A model generated the notes under the pieces. It saw only the letters and a program-made list of their open reading frames with translations. It made no database searches and was not told where the DNA came from. Source: a virus. Taken from it: a stretch of 25,526 nucleotides of DNA. A program made the translations under genes and the position numbers. The stretch spans positions 1-25,526 of the IMG/VR virus record IMGVR_UViG_3300021373_002651; one strand, 5' to 3'. Below are positions 7,501 through 18,396 of the stretch, in pieces (position 1 is the first letter of the stretch; each line of letters starts with the position of its first letter).

Positions 7501-10500
7501 CTGAAGAGCCTACAGGACCAGTAGGGCCTACGGCCCCTTGTGCGCCTGTATTACCTACGGCACCTTGAGCACCTGTATTACCTCGTGGACCTTGAACACC
7601 TTGAGCACCAGTATTACCTACAGGTCCTTGAACACCCGTCGGTCCTGTTGGTCCGACAACACCTTGAACACCTGTGTTACCTAAGGGCCCCTGCACACCT
7701 TGAATACCCGTATTTCCTTGGGGCCCTTGTACGCCTTGAGTACCAGTATTACCTACTGGTCCTTGAACACCTTGAGCACCTGTACTTCCTTGAGGGCCTT
7801 GTACACCTTGTGCACCTGTATTTCCTTGAGGACCTTGAACACCTTGAATACCTGTATTACCTACTGCACCTTGTGCACCTGTATTTCCTTGAGGGCCTTG
7901 TATACCTGTTGGACCTGTTGGACCTTCAACACCTTGTACACCTGTGTTACCTCGAGGCCCCTGCACACCTTGAGGTCCTGTAAGTCCTATAGGACCTTGA
8001 ACACCTGTATTACCTGCGGGGCCTTGGACACCTTGTACACCTGTGCTTCCTTGTGGTCCTTGAACACCTTGAGCACCTGTATTACCTTGAGGCCCTTGTA
8101 TTCCTGTTGGGCCAGTAGGTCCATCGACGCCTTGAGCACCTGTATTACCTTGAGGACCTTGTACGCCTTGAATACCCGTATTACCTACTGGTCCTTGTGC
8201 GCCTGTATTACCTTGAGGACCTTGCACACCTTGAATACCTGTATTACCTACTGGTCCTTGTGCGCCTGTATTACCTTGAGGACCTTGCACACCTTGAATA
8301 CCTGTATTACCTCGTGGTCCTTGAACGCCTGTGTTACCTTGAGGTCCCGTGTCCCCTTCTGGACCGGTAGCACCTTGAGGTCCAGTGTCCCCTTCTGCAC
8401 CGGTAGCACCTTGAGGGCCTTGTACACCCGTATTTCCTACAGGGCCTTCTGCACCTGTTGGTCCTGTTGGTCCTTGTGCGCCTGTTGGTCCTATAACGCC
8501 TGAAGGCCCTTCTGGTCCTGTGGGGCCTGTTGGTCCTTGAGAGCCTTGTGATCCTGTTGGTCCTACTGGCCCTGTTGGCCCTTGTGTACCTGTTGGTCCT
8601 TGTGTACCTGTTGAGCCTGTGGGACCTGTGGGACCTGAAGGGCCTCTTACTTGTCCTACATTGTCCCAATTATTTCCGTCATATACCCACATATCACCAG
8701 TATTTTGATCAATTACACCATTACCTGCCGCAGCGTTAGGAAACGCTGCATTAAGAGTAGTTTGTGCATTTGAACCTACCGTTGCTACTGAGCCTACAAT
8801 TGTTACCGAAGTTCCGTCTGCACCTGTTGGTCCTGTTGGTCCTGATGGTCCTGATGGCCCTTGAGTATCTAAAGATCCTCCAGAGACTCCGGTACTAGTG
8901 AAATCGGGGGCGTAGCTAGAAGTACTTGTTTGAAGCCTGTTGAGTTTATTTATAAACTGTATTCTATACCGTATCCAATAATATCTTGTTGCACTTCCTG
9001 AATCTAAAATCTGATCTGTATAGGTGTCCCCTTTTGCATCTGCAATCTTTTTCGCAATATTAACGCCTGATCCACTACTTGAACTTCTCCATATTTCTAC
9101 TGTATGGGTGGTATCTTGATAATTACTTGCATTATCCCAGTTAAGTTCAATGCCCCCTCTGTTATTATTTGTCGCCGTTAAATTTTTCGGCCCAAAAGGA
9201 GTTACTGGAGGTCTTCCAGGAGTTTCTGTGTTGTATTCAGCTACTAAGTCTGAAGGAGCCGCTTCTATAACATAAGCAGAATCATTGTGCTCTTTTGCAA
9301 CAATATCTACTAAAAGATCGTCTCGTACATTTAGAGTTTCTAATCTAAATAGCTTTTTAGTCCAGTTAAATTTAGGATAAGTAATTCCTATGATATTTCC
9401 CGCAAGCAACATATAGCCTTTAGGCGCTACTGTAAATGCGATTTCTAGACCTGCTCGAGATTCGTCCAAAACTTGCTTAATGTTCATTCTAGCATTAAAG
9501 TAGTTTGAAATTCCGGGCGCTTCATAACTACCTTGACGAGGAATACCTTTATCTTGTTTTTTGTAATTTGAATTATAGAACGCTATTGAACGAGGCTCAA
9601 AGTTATTCGAAGGATCAATAATTTGAGCATTAACGGAGTTAAAAGTCTTACTAATTCCTTTATCAGAGATTTTTATATCTCCTACAATTGAATCTTCTGT
9701 AATTACTTCATCTGCCACAAAATCTGCTATTGCTTTTGCTTTTGTTCGCTGATCTAAAAAGTATTTACCATTTGCAAAGCGTAGTATGCCGTTAAACTGA
9801 CGAAGTAAGCTATTTGTATTATCAAACAAAGATTGAGAAGTATCAATAGTAATATTCGTCTGATGACGAGTAGCATATCTTTGATCTGAATTATCCCATC
9901 CTACATACTTCCAGTATTTTACATCATCAGAATCGTACAACGAGTATCCAGTAACTACATTACCGTTAAAAATTTGTTTTACAAAAGGATTGCCTATATT
10001 TGTTGATAGCGAAGTGTTTATGGCTACATCGGTAGTAGTGCCTTCTTTTCGTAAATTAATTGTAATTGAAGCAGCTTGTGTTGGAGCACTCGACAAAGTT
10101 CCTGCGGTAGTAATTAGGCCCCAATATCCTCTATCTGTCCATACTATTTCATTCAAGACGTAAGAAGTATAATTATTCCATTTGCGCCCTAGTTTTCCTA
10201 CACAATCTATGAAGCGTACTTGCTTATAATTAGTACTATTATAAGTGACAGTGTTTACTTCTTCTACTGTACCTTTCCAGAGTAAGTCTCCGGTTTCAGG
10301 GTATCTATACACATCACCTTTTGTTAAAGAAACGCCAGAGGCAAACATTAAAGTTACGTCAGATTGAGTATCACAAGCACGAGCAACCTCTTTAAAGGAT
10401 GCAAGATCTAAGTCTTTTTCTATATCTAAGCCCTTGCCGTAGCGAGTACTAGTTAAATAATCTAGTAGCTGCATTGCTGGATTTGTAGTTACACGTAAAT

Positions 10501-13333
10501 CTCCAAACTGCTCAATATCTAAATGACTGCCCTGTACGCCATACTTATACTTTGCATTTGATATTGTTATTGCATTTGGAATTTGCTTGCTTAAAGATAA
10601 GATATTGTTTGTGTCGCAGAAAGTACGAAGAGCCGTAGTAGTAGGCATTCTAACTGCGCCATTAAAATCATTTTGATCTACTTCAGTTATACTTATGTTT
10701 AGGCCTTCCGTATCTGTTGGATCAACAGTATCGGAAGAATTTTGATAAATCATAGCGCGACTAGTTACGGAGGAACCAGTAGATGAGACTGTGCTCGTAC
10801 CTGTGGCATTAGGGCCGGGAAGACCAAAAAGATTTTCAAACGCAGAAGAAATACCAGTGAATACATACTCCATCGTACTGTCGTCCAAGTCTCCCATACG
10901 TAGACTTGTAGTAGTATTAAACGAGTTCGCAGACAGAGTAACAGTTACTAATTGATTAGTCTCTTTTGCTACTTTAAGAGCATTTTGAGCAAATACAGAA
11001 AGCGAGGAAAAATCTATTTTATACTTGTAATGATATCGCGTTACAGGTACAGTTCCTGAAGGTTCTGGCTCTCCCTCTCCATCATCGCTCCAAACAATTT
11101 CATACTCAGTTGTATGAGTAAGAGTTCGAGTAAGAGTAAGAGTTTTATTTGAAAAATTGCTTCCGGATATAACAAAACCGCCTACAGCGAGCTCATCAGT
11201 AGGAGCTACAGGTGCAGTGGGATCGTTTGAGTACTCAGGAGATATAAATACTAAGTTATCAGAGCCTTTTGTTACTGTGAACTTTCCTAGACTTTGATCT
11301 ACATTTATAGCTTGCTCAGTGGACGCAGTAGAACACTTAAATCGCATTCTGTACTCATAAGCACCTGTAGGATTGATAAAAGACCACTTATCTATAATTT
11401 CGGCAGTTCCACCGCTGGTAGTGCCATCAGATAGAGTTATGCTTACAGTGTCCCCTAGCTTAAAGTTTGTGTGACTTCCTTGAGCAATTCTATAAGAACC
11501 ATCGTAATTAAAGCAGTTAACAAACTTACCTCTAACAACAAAAGACAAGTCAGGGGACCTTTCGTCTTCTGCAGTAATTCCATCCCGTGTAACTACATAG
11601 GCTGTATCAAGAAGCTTATGGTTAGCGGTCCAGTAAGTAGTCGCGTCATCTTTGTAGTATCTTTGCTGAACTAAGAAATCTTTTGAGTTTGCAATACTTA
11701 ATAAAGTTTGATCTGCTTCTTGGTCTTCTTTACCTGCATGAAGTGTTAGCTGAATATTTTTTGCTAAAGGCCAACGAAAGCTTTGACCGTGAAGTACTCC
11801 TCCGCCTGCTGCTGTGCTTGCATTTGTAAAGCTATTATTTCGAATATAGAGACGAGGAGGCTCAAAAATAGTATTCGGATCTCTCCATAAGTCTTCGCCT
11901 TCAAAATCCTCTACTGTTCCATAGTTTTCAGGTTCTAATAAATTACCTGTGTATAAATTTTGACCGGCTAAAACAGTACCGCGATCCATTCTTCCAATAC
12001 AAGGAATGTCTTCTCCGCTTCCTTGTCTTACATCACTGTCTGCTTTATCTCTACATATTAAACCTTTATCCTCCATGTAGATATCATAAACGCCGCCAAT
12101 TGGTCCTTCGCAAAGAACTTGTGCTTGAAATAAGTCTGTTCTACCTTCGGCAACATTATTATCTGCATTGGTATCTTGTGTAATTACTACGTCTGCAAAT
12201 ACAGGAATTGGATCTACTTTTTGAACACCATAAACAAGAGGAATATGCCTTGCGTCAAGATTTAAAGAAAGATCAAGTTCGCGAGTTAACTCAAACTTTT
12301 CTTCTTTGAGTTTTTTACCTCCAAGCATACCAGCGAGACCGCCACGCTTTACCATTTTATACTTTGTACCAATATCGGTATAGCTTGCGATAACATTTAA
12401 AGAAGAATCTGCGTGCATAAAACCTAAGTCTTGAACATACTCAGGTCGAATTGCAGAATCTTCGTTTGAAATACCCGAGCTATCTAATCCTCGGTGAAAT
12501 TCATCAGAAGTTATTCGTCCATTTACACGTACAAAATCTCCCCAGTGACTAGTAAGAGACCAAGTAATTGTTGACTTACCTTGTGCTTTTTCGTTTAGTG
12601 TACCTTTTGCAATAATACCTTTAAAGAGTAGTACTGGATTACCTATTCTTACTCCTGTTGCAGGATTTGCAAAAACTCTGTAAATAGTTACACTTCTATT
12701 GATATAATTATCAAAACTTACAGGCGAAAAAACGGTTTCAGTACCAGAATTGTCTATTCCTCCGGCAACTAAAGCATCAACTTCAGAAGAGTCAAAGCGA
12801 ATATCATAAGATACAGATGAATTTGCTGCAATAGCCGTACTTTCAAGACTAGTAATATCTATCTTTGTTCCGTCACCATGCAAAGAATCAATTCTTGCTC
12901 TAAAAGTTGTTGCAGGATTTGCGTTTCTTTCCGTAAATAAAACAGTGTCTCCCGGATAAAAACCGGACTTAAATAAATCAAAATCTACAGTAAGAGTACC
13001 TGTGCTGTCTGCAGCAATAGAGCTATTTGTAACAGATACTGCATTTGCTCTTTTTCCTAGTTTTGTGGCAGACAGTGTTAGCGAAAGACTAGTCGCTTTC
13101 GCTTCTACAGTTTCTGGTACTTTACCTACTTTCAGTAAACCCCCGGGCTGATAAGTATTTGAGTCATACTCTACAGTATAGGGCGCATCAGTTAGATACA
13201 CATAGTCTGTTGCCTTCTCTGCCTCTTTCGCAAGCTGAGAAGGTTTTTCAAACTTCACTAAGTGATAAACCAATAAAGGATCGTTATTAGCGAGAGCAGT
13301 TTTTATTTCAGATGATATATTTCGTAAAGCCAT
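4520..13333 (-). CDS. Giant tail tip protein (gpJ-like) with FnIII, collagen-like tracts and CBM-like insert
   Basis: This 2937-residue central tip protein is the likely host-recognition hub. Residues 1 to about 270 resemble hub-type domains of the DUF2163 class. A gpJ-like body follows, with the hallmark [19 protein letters not shown] at about 949-967. A fibronectin type III-like domain lies at about 1375-1475 ([20 protein letters not shown]). Collagen-like GXY tract 1 is about 1562-1958 and tract 2 about 2105-2489, with a short GXY patch near 1490. Between the tracts, an insert of about 145 residues contains [20 protein letters not shown] and a later YWAEI, similar to chitin-binding CBM5/12 modules. 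The C-terminal 450 residues are beta-rich with an internal duplication and should form the distal head. Ordinary gpJ is about 1100 residues, so most of the excess is the collagen stalk and head. The ATG follows the upstream stop directly (TAAATG). Confidence 0.92.
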   Translation of the reverse strand: MALRNISSEIKTALANNDPLLVYHLVKFEKPSQLAKEAEKATDYVYLTDAPYTVEYDSNTYQPGGLLKVGKVPETVEAKATSLSLTLSATKLGKRANAVSVTNSSIAADSTGTLTVDFDLFKSGFYPGDTVLFTERNANPATTFRARIDSLHGDGTKIDITSLESTAIAANSSVSYDIRFDSSEVDALVAGGIDNSGTETVFSPVSFDNYINRSVTIYRVFANPATGVRIGNPVLLFKGIIAKGTLNEKAQGKSTITWSLTSHWGDFVRVNGRITSDEFHRGLDSSGISNEDSAIRPEYVQDLGFMHADSSLNVIASYTDIGTKYKMVKRGGLAGMLGGKKLKEEKFELTRELDLSLNLDARHIPLVYGVQKVDPIPVFADVVITQDTNADNNVAEGRTDLFQAQVLCEGPIGGVYDIYMEDKGLICRDKADSDVRQGSGEDIPCIGRMDRGTVLAGQNLYTGNLLEPENYGTVEDFEGEDLWRDPNTIFEPPRLYIRNNSFTNASTAAGGGVLHGQSFRWPLAKNIQLTLHAGKEDQEADQTLLSIANSKDFLVQQRYYKDDATTYWTANHKLLDTAYVVTRDGITAEDERSPDLSFVVRGKFVNCFNYDGSYRIAQGSHTNFKLGDTVSITLSDGTTSGGTAEIIDKWSFINPTGAYEYRMRFKCSTASTEQAINVDQSLGKFTVTKGSDNLVFISPEYSNDPTAPVAPTDELAVGGFVISGSNFSNKTLTLTRTLTHTTEYEIVWSDDGEGEPEPSGTVPVTRYHYKYKIDFSSLSVFAQNALKVAKETNQLVTVTLSANSFNTTTSLRMGDLDDSTMEYVFTGISSAFENLFGLPGPNATGTSTVSSTGSSVTSRAMIYQNSSDTVDPTDTEGLNISITEVDQNDFNGAVRMPTTTALRTFCDTNNILSLSKQIPNAITISNAKYKYGVQGSHLDIEQFGDLRVTTNPAMQLLDYLTSTRYGKGLDIEKDLDLASFKEVARACDTQSDVTLMFASGVSLTKGDVYRYPETGDLLWKGTVEEVNTVTYNSTNYKQVRFIDCVGKLGRKWNNYTSYVLNEIVWTDRGYWGLITTAGTLSSAPTQAASITINLRKEGTTTDVAINTSLSTNIGNPFVKQIFNGNVVTGYSLYDSDDVKYWKYVGWDNSDQRYATRHQTNITIDTSQSLFDNTNSLLRQFNGILRFANGKYFLDQRTKAKAIADFVADEVITEDSIVGDIKISDKGISKTFNSVNAQIIDPSNNFEPRSIAFYNSNYKKQDKGIPRQGSYEAPGISNYFNARMNIKQVLDESRAGLEIAFTVAPKGYMLLAGNIIGITYPKFNWTKKLFRLETLNVRDDLLVDIVAKEHNDSAYVIEAAPSDLVAEYNTETPGRPPVTPFGPKNLTATNNNRGGIELNWDNASNYQDTTHTVEIWRSSSSGSGVNIAKKIADAKGDTYTDQILDSGSATRYYWIRYRIQFINKLNRLQTSTSSYAPDFTSTGVSGGSLDTQGPSGPSGPTGPTGADGTSVTIVGSVATVGSNAQTTLNAAFPNAAAGNGVIDQNTGDMWVYDGNNWDNVGQVRGPSGPTGPTGSTGTQGPTGTQGPTGPVGPTGSQGSQGPTGPTGPEGPSGVIGPTGAQGPTGPTGAEGPVGNTGVQGPQGATGAEGDTGPQGATGPEGDTGPQGNTGVQGPRGNTGIQGVQGPQGNTGAQGPVGNTGIQGVQGPQGNTGAQGPVGNTGIQGVQGPQGNTGAQGVDGPTGPTGIQGPQGNTGAQGVQGPQGSTGVQGVQGPAGNTGVQGPIGLTGPQGVQGPRGNTGVQGVEGPTGPTGIQGPQGNTGAQGAVGNTGIQGVQGPQGNTGAQGVQGPQGSTGAQGVQGPVGNTGTQGVQGPQGNTGIQGVQGPLGNTGVQGVVGPTGPTGVQGPVGNTGAQGVQGPRGNTGAQGAVGNTGAQGAVGPTGPVGSSGPQGQQGPAGSTGIAGNQVFTYYSTAPDDTLDTAPTINAWSSGGSYTLGNVRSHSSKVYVALQNHSGRSTAPASDTAYWAEIFAGPDNSSSTSDFTRLTPTVFISSSGYWLTVEGGQTDSRYRWYIDATVAGVTNIKWTISALEKASIDITQDDFQDPVLIKGQKGEQGLQGSTGPTGNTGAQGVQGPQGSTGVQGPSGNTGAQGPVGNTGAQGVVGPTGPTGVQGPRGNTGVQGVQGPTGNTGAQGVQGPSGNTGAQGPVGPTGNTGVQGVVGPTGPTGVQGPRGNTGAQGVQGPSGNTGAQGPVGNTGAQGVQGPSGNTGAQGPVGPTGNTGVQGVDGPTGPTGVQGPRGNTGVQGVQGPSGNTGAQGPVGNTGAQGVQGPSGNTGAQGPVGNTGQQGVQGPSGNTGAQGPVGNTGAQGVTGPRGNTGAQGGVGPTGPTGVQGPSGNTGAQGPVGNTGQQGPQGNTGARGQTGPVGNTGAQGPVGNTGAQGAPGATGPTGVQGPSGNTGAQGSSGPPGNTGAQGPNGSTGVTGLTGPSGPAGSAGAAIGFDLDGVQNSNPGSMATTDSMANLVAAVRGENLIRPQDVYWDVTTGQIYQYQGTSTITNTGTSIQFTELESAINPRLFASNVAEIQQLAYYNGNAVYGGARHNVSENGNNMPTASTVFEFSVPDPADDLTKAAVLTAEMEIVVNYPNSSAMTLWEIHTVLEKKTTAGLNNTVSLGPAKAITAISMGLHELEVDGDKTKIVDRFGGIADTTTASAGSSRIRGIRYDASTDRTIFFLSGPNMGSQFSINETVYYNGAAWSNTGSYISAHTYPEYQQLSIGTGQTSSMHALVTPLGNISEATEFRLRMRHQQRSTSGVVTTDQRKIEFLGPCLASSNGQYSSQSIVEVGGDVTSFLAGRTGDSTPRIKNSSSKSTSVSSFLGFQIQQVNYNSSTDRTAITWTRQSTSIPNWTVGDDVWYSSVGFNSTTDEDALFLRALNGAIQLTV
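6024..6077 (-). repeat. Exact 27-base tandem duplication in collagen array
   Basis: Two identical 27-base units (6024-6050 and 6051-6077) each encode three collagen triplets (GPV GNT GAQ). Identity at the DNA level indicates a recent duplication. Confidence 0.9.
6237..6631 (-). repeat. Pair of exact 71-base direct repeats
   Basis: Positions 6237-6307 and 6561-6631 are identical over 71 bases and lie 324 bases apart, which is exactly 36 collagen triplets (108 codons). Recombination between them would remove or add 108 residues in frame. Confidence 0.85.
7460..8655 (-). repeat. Collagen-coding tandem repeat array 1
   Basis: This array encodes about 397 residues of Gly-X-Y. The main unit is again seven triplets (63 bases) but with another consensus, [21 protein letters not shown]. 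The first part is rich in GPT/GPS and acidic triplets (GAEGDTGPQ). It is separated from array 2 by the CBM-like insert. Confidence 0.93.
8178..8303 (-). repeat. Exact 63-base tandem duplication in collagen array
   Basis: Positions 8178-8240 and 8241-8303 are identical over 63 bases, the full seven-triplet unit. Both copies keep the reading frame. This is the clearest sign of recent unit expansion in the window. Confidence 0.92.
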
Positions 13334-13978
13334 TTATGAAAGTGTCTCTTCTAATTTTACAGAAAAAGTGTAAAGTCCTTGTGCGTTAATGCTGTATTGA
13401 ATGTCGGAACCTGGAACTACTACCCTCATACGAGGAGTTCCAAAGCTAACTTGCTCCGTACCTGCTTTTGTTGTGTCAATCTTTCTTTGAAGAGGTGGAG
13501 TTATTTGAAGAGTGCTGCCACTTATTTTTGTTACTTTATAAGTCTTTACGTGAGTATCATCATTTGGATCTGTAACAAAGAACATATCTCCTACATTAAT
13601 ATTTGTTACATTATTCAATGATATATTTACAGCACCTGCTTCTGCGGTAGAAGATACTTCTTTTGTTCCTGCACTTGTGTTTCCATATTGTGGAAGCTCT
13701 ACAAAGAATGCTTCAAGACTCGCTTGTCTTTGTAGCAGAAAAGGATAAACTACATCGAACTCTGCTTTTGTAAGTGAGTTATATTTTATGTCTACCATAA
13801 ACTTTTGATACTTATTTATGCTACGAAAAGCAAGTCCTGAGTTTGAACGATTCATTACAACAGGTTGCTGAGATGTAAGAGTTACAGAAGAAAAGCCAGG
13901 CCCATACGAACCTGACGTATCTTGTCCAGCATCATTAATTCTATTATTTGGATCTGGTAAAGTATTCTGAACCGCCAT
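13334..13978 (-). CDS. Minor/distal tail protein between tape measure and tip
   Basis: This 214-residue protein lies where lambda has its small distal tail genes and where other siphoviruses encode the distal tail (Dit) ring. The segment NRSNSGLAFRSINKYQKF followed by MVDIKYNSLTKAEFDVVYPFLLQRQ, then FFVELPQYG, looks like the tip-proximal minor tail fold in which the first domain packs against the tube. Residues about 115-175 (INVGDMFFV, YKVTKISGSTLQITPPLQ) form a small beta-barrel-like insert. The ATG overlaps the tape-measure stop (TAATG) and the stop abuts the tip gene, so the three are translationally coupled. Family assignment is by position and general appearance. Confidence 0.65.
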   Translation of the reverse strand: MAVQNTLPDPNNRINDAGQDTSGSYGPGFSSVTLTSQQPVVMNRSNSGLAFRSINKYQKFMVDIKYNSLTKAEFDVVYPFLLQRQASLEAFFVELPQYGNTSAGTKEVSSTAEAGAVNISLNNVTNINVGDMFFVTDPNDDTHVKTYKVTKISGSTLQITPPLQRKIDTTKAGTEQVSFGTPRMRVVVPGSDIQYSINAQGLYTFSVKLEETLS

Positions 13979-16900
13979 TATAGCTCCGCTACGTTAATGT
14001 TCTCTAAGAACGCATCGCCCTGTGCATTTGCCGCATCTCGAATCATACTAATAATGTTCCCGCGTTGATTCATGAGTACATCTTCAACGCCTGCTGCATC
14101 TACTGCTGAAATGTTAATTGTTGCGTTTACTGGAGTGCCCTGTTGAATATCATCATTTGGAACAATACGTCCAGGTCTTTCTGGTACAAATAACTCTGGT
14201 CCTTGCTCTCCTACCATAAACGCTGTGTTTCCGCCCTCTGCACGATTCTTATAGCCTGCAAATGCGGGAGTAAAATTCTCTGGACCACCTTGTCCTCTTG
14301 CTCCTCGGAAATATGCAAGTTCTCCTGCGCCTCCTCGTGACCGTGCAAGATCTGTAGAAGACTTTCTTTCTCCTACAGAGATAGAGGTTGCGGCACCGCC
14401 TCCGCTTCCTACACTTCCTCCTCCTGAGTAAGAAGTGCCGGCAATCATTGCTATCTGTGCCGCTCCAAGAGCAATAGTTATTCCGTTCAATACTCCTAAA
14501 ACTCCGGCGAACACTGCGGGAGCTGCTATACCCGCCGCCGCCGCCGCATTTGATGCTGCGGCTACGTTTGCGGCCACTGATGCAGCAGTATTGATTGCAA
14601 CCATACCCATTTGCATTTTCTTCTGTTGCTCAAACGCTTTTCTTTTAGCTTTATCTTTTTTCTTCTCTAGTGCATTAATTTTTGCAACACTATCGGCAGA
14701 TTTTCCGTCTCTTTTCTTTTCTGCTGCAATTTGCTTATCAATTTCTGCAATAGAAGCCGCTGATTGTTTTTGCATAATATCAAAGACTGCGGCCATAGCT
14801 GTAGATACTACTTGTAAAGTAGCGGCAGTTCTTACGGCTCCTTCTGATGCCTTACCTGTAGCGAAAGTTATTTGCTCTGAAGCAACTTGATATGCTGTCG
14901 CAATACTCATAGCCCCTCCAGCAACCGAAGATATAACTTCCCCTTCGGGACCTAGCTTAGCTAAATCTTCTAACATAGGAGTTAGAGTGTTTTGCATACC
15001 CTGAAGCTGCATACTTAAAGGAGCAGCGTTTCCTGATTTTGATCCCTGAGCTCCTGTGCCTAGCATATCTACAAATGACTGACCTCTTTCTATAGTACTA
15101 CCAGATTGAGTTCCTTTTAAGGCTTCTTGATTTACTTTACTTACTGTTTTTATGTAGTCTGCTGAAATAGCAAGCATTGTTGCTTTGTGCTGTTGTTCAG
15201 CAGCAGTTAAAGTTGCACTCTTTAATTGTGAAAGTATTCCTTCGTCTGATAGGAAGTCTTTTTCCAGAGTATTAGCAAGATCTGTAAACTCTGAATCTCC
15301 GGTTTGTTTTGCTTGTAGCTTTAGTTGTGCTACCAGCAATTTTGTTTGAGCCTCTAGTAGTTTGAACTCTAATTCTATAGACTTTTTTCGTATATCAAAA
15401 GCTTTTACTTCTGCTTGAAATCTTTCTGTTAGTAGACTTCGCTCTATCTCTCTTGTTTGTGAGGCTGTTATATTTGGATCGTAGCCTCTGTTTGGATCTC
15501 TTGAGTTTCTTATCGCAGTTTGGCTTTCTAAAATAGACTTACGAGCACTTATTTCTTTTTGTACTTCTGAGTTCAGCTTGCTCTGCATATCTAGCATAGC
15601 TTTGGCGCCTTTTTGCTTGGCTTGTATTACTGCTACATTTGCTTCCTCTAAAGCTACCGCACCTTCTAGCTCATCCGTTTGCTTTTCTGTTAAAGTTAAA
15701 ACTTCTTGGTCTAACTTTGCTATAAGAGCCATTATATCTGCCCTAGCTTCTGTCGTTACGTTCGTTTGTAATAAGGACTCATTAAAAGCTATCTGACCGT
15801 TTAAGTCGTCTAATTGGACATCAAAAACTGCTTGCCTAGCTGCTAAAAGCTGCCTTGTACCCTCGACACTAAAGTTATTTCTTGCTTCTATTTCCTCTGC
15901 AAATAACTTTGCACGGCTTAGTTCGTTTTTAGAAACTATTTGTCTTTGACGCTCAGTATTAAATAAATTATTTAAAGTAGTTAACTGGTCCCCCAGAGAA
16001 GCTTTTTTTGAATCCTCTATCGCTGATTGGAGGCTAAGAGAGGTTGTTATCATACCATTTAAGGAGTTTTGCTCTCTTAGTAAGTCAGTATTTATAAGAT
16101 TATACCTTACCTTTTTATTCCCCATAGTATCTGTTCGTACTGCTTCTCTTGCTTTGTATAAAGCATTTACGAGCTTTCGTTGTTTTTCTATTTGTGCGTT
16201 TTGATGGGCTAAAGAGTCTGTTAATCCTGAGTCAACAACAGGAGCTACCATATTTTTTAAGTTTTCTAAAGCAGGACTTTTTGCTATTTGCTCATCAATT
16301 ATTTCTCCAATATCTCTACCTCCTGCATTTCCAGATAGGGAGTTTACAACTTCGTTTAATGCATCACTAATTGCATCTACAGTTGTCTTTGGACGCAAAC
16401 TTGTAAAAAAGTCAGCAGCTGCGGTTTCTGCATTTTTGAATGCCTCTTCTATACCTTTTACCGCTATAGCCTGTGCTTGCTGAGCTTTTATTAAATTCAA
16501 CGTTATTTCTAATTGATTCTCTAAGTTACCATTTAGTTCTCTTATTTTTGTTGTTCCATAAGTTTCTTGAAAAGCTCTTTGCAGCTTTTTACTGCTGTCT
16601 ATCTGCTCTTGAAGGAACTTTGCAGTTTCTTTTGGAGCAGCTACAGCATCGGTAGAAGATAGCTCCTGAGCTTTTTCTATTACTGTAGAAAGACTGTTTC
16701 CATAAGCAATATAAGTTTTAGTTACGCTGTTAATTTTATCAGAGTTTCCTGCTACGGCCTTATCTATTTCTTTAAAGTTTATTGCAAGCTCTTCACTAGT
16801 TTCTTTTAGTCCTTCTAGTCTTTTTTCAAGAAGTTTTGTTTCTTCGCTTATAAACTGTTTTCTTACTGCTTTGAAGCCTTCCACTAACATACTGAAAGCC

Positions 16901-18396
16901 ATGATAGCCAAAGATATAGGCCCCAATAACAAAGAGAAAGCCGCTCCAGCAAGACGTGCAGCAGTTCCAAATGCTTTCAGAGCTACAGCGCCAACTCGTA
17001 AACTTTTTGTAAAAAAGCCCTGTGCTTTTGTGGCCGCACCTAAAGAGCCTCTGTAAAGAAGCATTGATCTTCTTAAATTCTTTAAAGCTACTCCGTATCT
17101 TCCTGCTTGAAGTGCATTAATCGCTTTGGACTCTGCCAAAGCGGCACTCGAAGCTCTTTGACGCATTTCTGCGCCTCGTATTTCGTTAATAGCTTTTTTA
17201 TTTGTTCTGAGTCTTTTTGTGTACTCTTCTTGAGTAATTGATCCTCTTGAAAGAGCACCTAAGTTGCCTCTCATCGACATTACTTGGCCTTTTACAGCTT
17301 CGTCATATTCATAAGTTGCCGCAGTGCCATCCTTCAACGAGGCTGATAAATTAGATAGGGTAGTACTAGATCGGTTGAAGAAGTTTAAATTTTCTCTAGT
17401 TGTTTTACTTAAACCTTTATTTGCATCAGCAATGTTCTTTGCTTTATCGGAATAGTCAGCAAGACTTCCTACTAATTGCTTAGATATAGTGGAGGCAAAC
17501 AGAGCCATAACACCTATTAGAGCTGCAGAAGATCCTGATACAAAATTTATTAAAGGAGTTAAAACATTATTTAAAAGATTTAATCCTGACTTTGACAAGT
17601 CTGCAAACGCTGCAGCAAGACTATCATAAGCATTAGAGTCTACATTAATATTACCAAACTTTTCATTTGCTTGATCTAAGGTTGCATTAGCGAAGGCCTG
17701 CCTCTTTTCAAAGTTTGTAAGTTGAGTAACGCTTTTTCCTAAAGTTCTAGCGTATTCTTCTGACGCTTCATCGACTCTTACAAACAAGCCTATTTCATCC
17801 AAAAGTTCTGGCTCTAACTTTGTAACACCTCGAGTAAATCTCTCAAGAGCATCTTGGGTGTTTCTGCCTAGAGCAACTGCAGCTTTTTGAGCGGCGGCGC
17901 CAAAGTCATCAACCAAACTAGGATCAAGTCCTGCACTGGTAATCATTGAAGTTGCTCTCATAGCTTCTTCTAGGCTAAGTGCATTTTTTGTTGCTTCTTG
18001 CATTCCTCTTGCTAGAGTTCCCATTGCAAGACCAGAAGCTCTGCCCATTTCAGTCAATCCCTGGGCCAGCTGCTCAACTTGAGCGGCTCGTCTTAAAATA
18101 TTGAAGGCAGCACTAAGAGCAAAAACGTTTGCAGCAAGAGTAGCGTACGCAGGTACAAGACCTCCACCTCCAGTCATCGACTCTCTCATTTTTGAGAAAG
18201 CTTTTGTACTGTTACTTGTAGCTTGAGCTACTCCTTTTTCGCCTTTGTTATACTTTTCTCTGGATTTACGAGTTTTGTCTGTTGATTTACCAAGCTTATC
18301 GGTTTCTTTAGCGGCTTTATCTGCTTTTTTCGCAACAACGTCTAAAGAGCCGTCATCTCCAACGCGAATAGTTAATTTAACTTCGTTTGATGCCAC
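13978..18396 (-). CDS. Tail tape measure protein
   Basis: This 1472-residue protein sets tail length and is ejected with the DNA. It starts at GTG (18396), with AGAGA about 7 bases upstream, and overlaps the chaperone stop by 20 bases. The N-terminus is basic and Lys-rich (KADKAAKETDKLGKSTDKT). Hydrophobic stretches lie at about 77-104, 279-299, 484-505 and 1265-1330, with long helical coiled-coil-like segments between (about 510-610 and 780-1110). Near the C-terminus, FMVGEQGPELFVPERPGRIV (about 1394-1413) is the GE-GPE-FVP signature common in tape measure proteins. At the usual rule of about 1.5 Angstrom per residue it would specify a tail near 0.2 micrometre. No lysozyme or peptidase domain was recognised. 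Confidence 0.93.
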   Translation of the reverse strand: MASNEVKLTIRVGDDGSLDVVAKKADKAAKETDKLGKSTDKTRKSREKYNKGEKGVAQATSNSTKAFSKMRESMTGGGGLVPAYATLAANVFALSAAFNILRRAAQVEQLAQGLTEMGRASGLAMGTLARGMQEATKNALSLEEAMRATSMITSAGLDPSLVDDFGAAAQKAAVALGRNTQDALERFTRGVTKLEPELLDEIGLFVRVDEASEEYARTLGKSVTQLTNFEKRQAFANATLDQANEKFGNINVDSNAYDSLAAAFADLSKSGLNLLNNVLTPLINFVSGSSAALIGVMALFASTISKQLVGSLADYSDKAKNIADANKGLSKTTRENLNFFNRSSTTLSNLSASLKDGTAATYEYDEAVKGQVMSMRGNLGALSRGSITQEEYTKRLRTNKKAINEIRGAEMRQRASSAALAESKAINALQAGRYGVALKNLRRSMLLYRGSLGAATKAQGFFTKSLRVGAVALKAFGTAARLAGAAFSLLLGPISLAIMAFSMLVEGFKAVRKQFISEETKLLEKRLEGLKETSEELAINFKEIDKAVAGNSDKINSVTKTYIAYGNSLSTVIEKAQELSSTDAVAAPKETAKFLQEQIDSSKKLQRAFQETYGTTKIRELNGNLENQLEITLNLIKAQQAQAIAVKGIEEAFKNAETAAADFFTSLRPKTTVDAISDALNEVVNSLSGNAGGRDIGEIIDEQIAKSPALENLKNMVAPVVDSGLTDSLAHQNAQIEKQRKLVNALYKAREAVRTDTMGNKKVRYNLINTDLLREQNSLNGMITTSLSLQSAIEDSKKASLGDQLTTLNNLFNTERQRQIVSKNELSRAKLFAEEIEARNNFSVEGTRQLLAARQAVFDVQLDDLNGQIAFNESLLQTNVTTEARADIMALIAKLDQEVLTLTEKQTDELEGAVALEEANVAVIQAKQKGAKAMLDMQSKLNSEVQKEISARKSILESQTAIRNSRDPNRGYDPNITASQTREIERSLLTERFQAEVKAFDIRKKSIELEFKLLEAQTKLLVAQLKLQAKQTGDSEFTDLANTLEKDFLSDEGILSQLKSATLTAAEQQHKATMLAISADYIKTVSKVNQEALKGTQSGSTIERGQSFVDMLGTGAQGSKSGNAAPLSMQLQGMQNTLTPMLEDLAKLGPEGEVISSVAGGAMSIATAYQVASEQITFATGKASEGAVRTAATLQVVSTAMAAVFDIMQKQSAASIAEIDKQIAAEKKRDGKSADSVAKINALEKKKDKAKRKAFEQQKKMQMGMVAINTAASVAANVAAASNAAAAAGIAAPAVFAGVLGVLNGITIALGAAQIAMIAGTSYSGGGSVGSGGGAATSISVGERKSSTDLARSRGGAGELAYFRGARGQGGPENFTPAFAGYKNRAEGGNTAFMVGEQGPELFVPERPGRIVPNDDIQQGTPVNATINISAVDAAGVEDVLMNQRGNIISMIRDAANAQGDAFLENINVAEL

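Noticed and set aside
5990-8503. Long plus-strand open frames of up to 339 codons opposite the collagen arrays
   Set aside because: They are periodic mirror translations (Leu/Tyr/His or Cys/Thr/Ser-rich) of the repeat DNA, occur in more than one frame at once, and lack ribosome sites.
5866-8655. Regular repeats resembling a CRISPR array
   Set aside because: The period is a multiple of 9 bases, there are no unique spacers of constant length, and the minus strand reads as unbroken Gly-X-Y in frame with the J protein.
14435-14890. Plus-strand open frame of 151 codons
   Set aside because: It is Ala/Ser/Cys-rich antisense of the Ala-rich C-terminal part of the tape measure gene, with no ribosome site and no sensible protein pattern.
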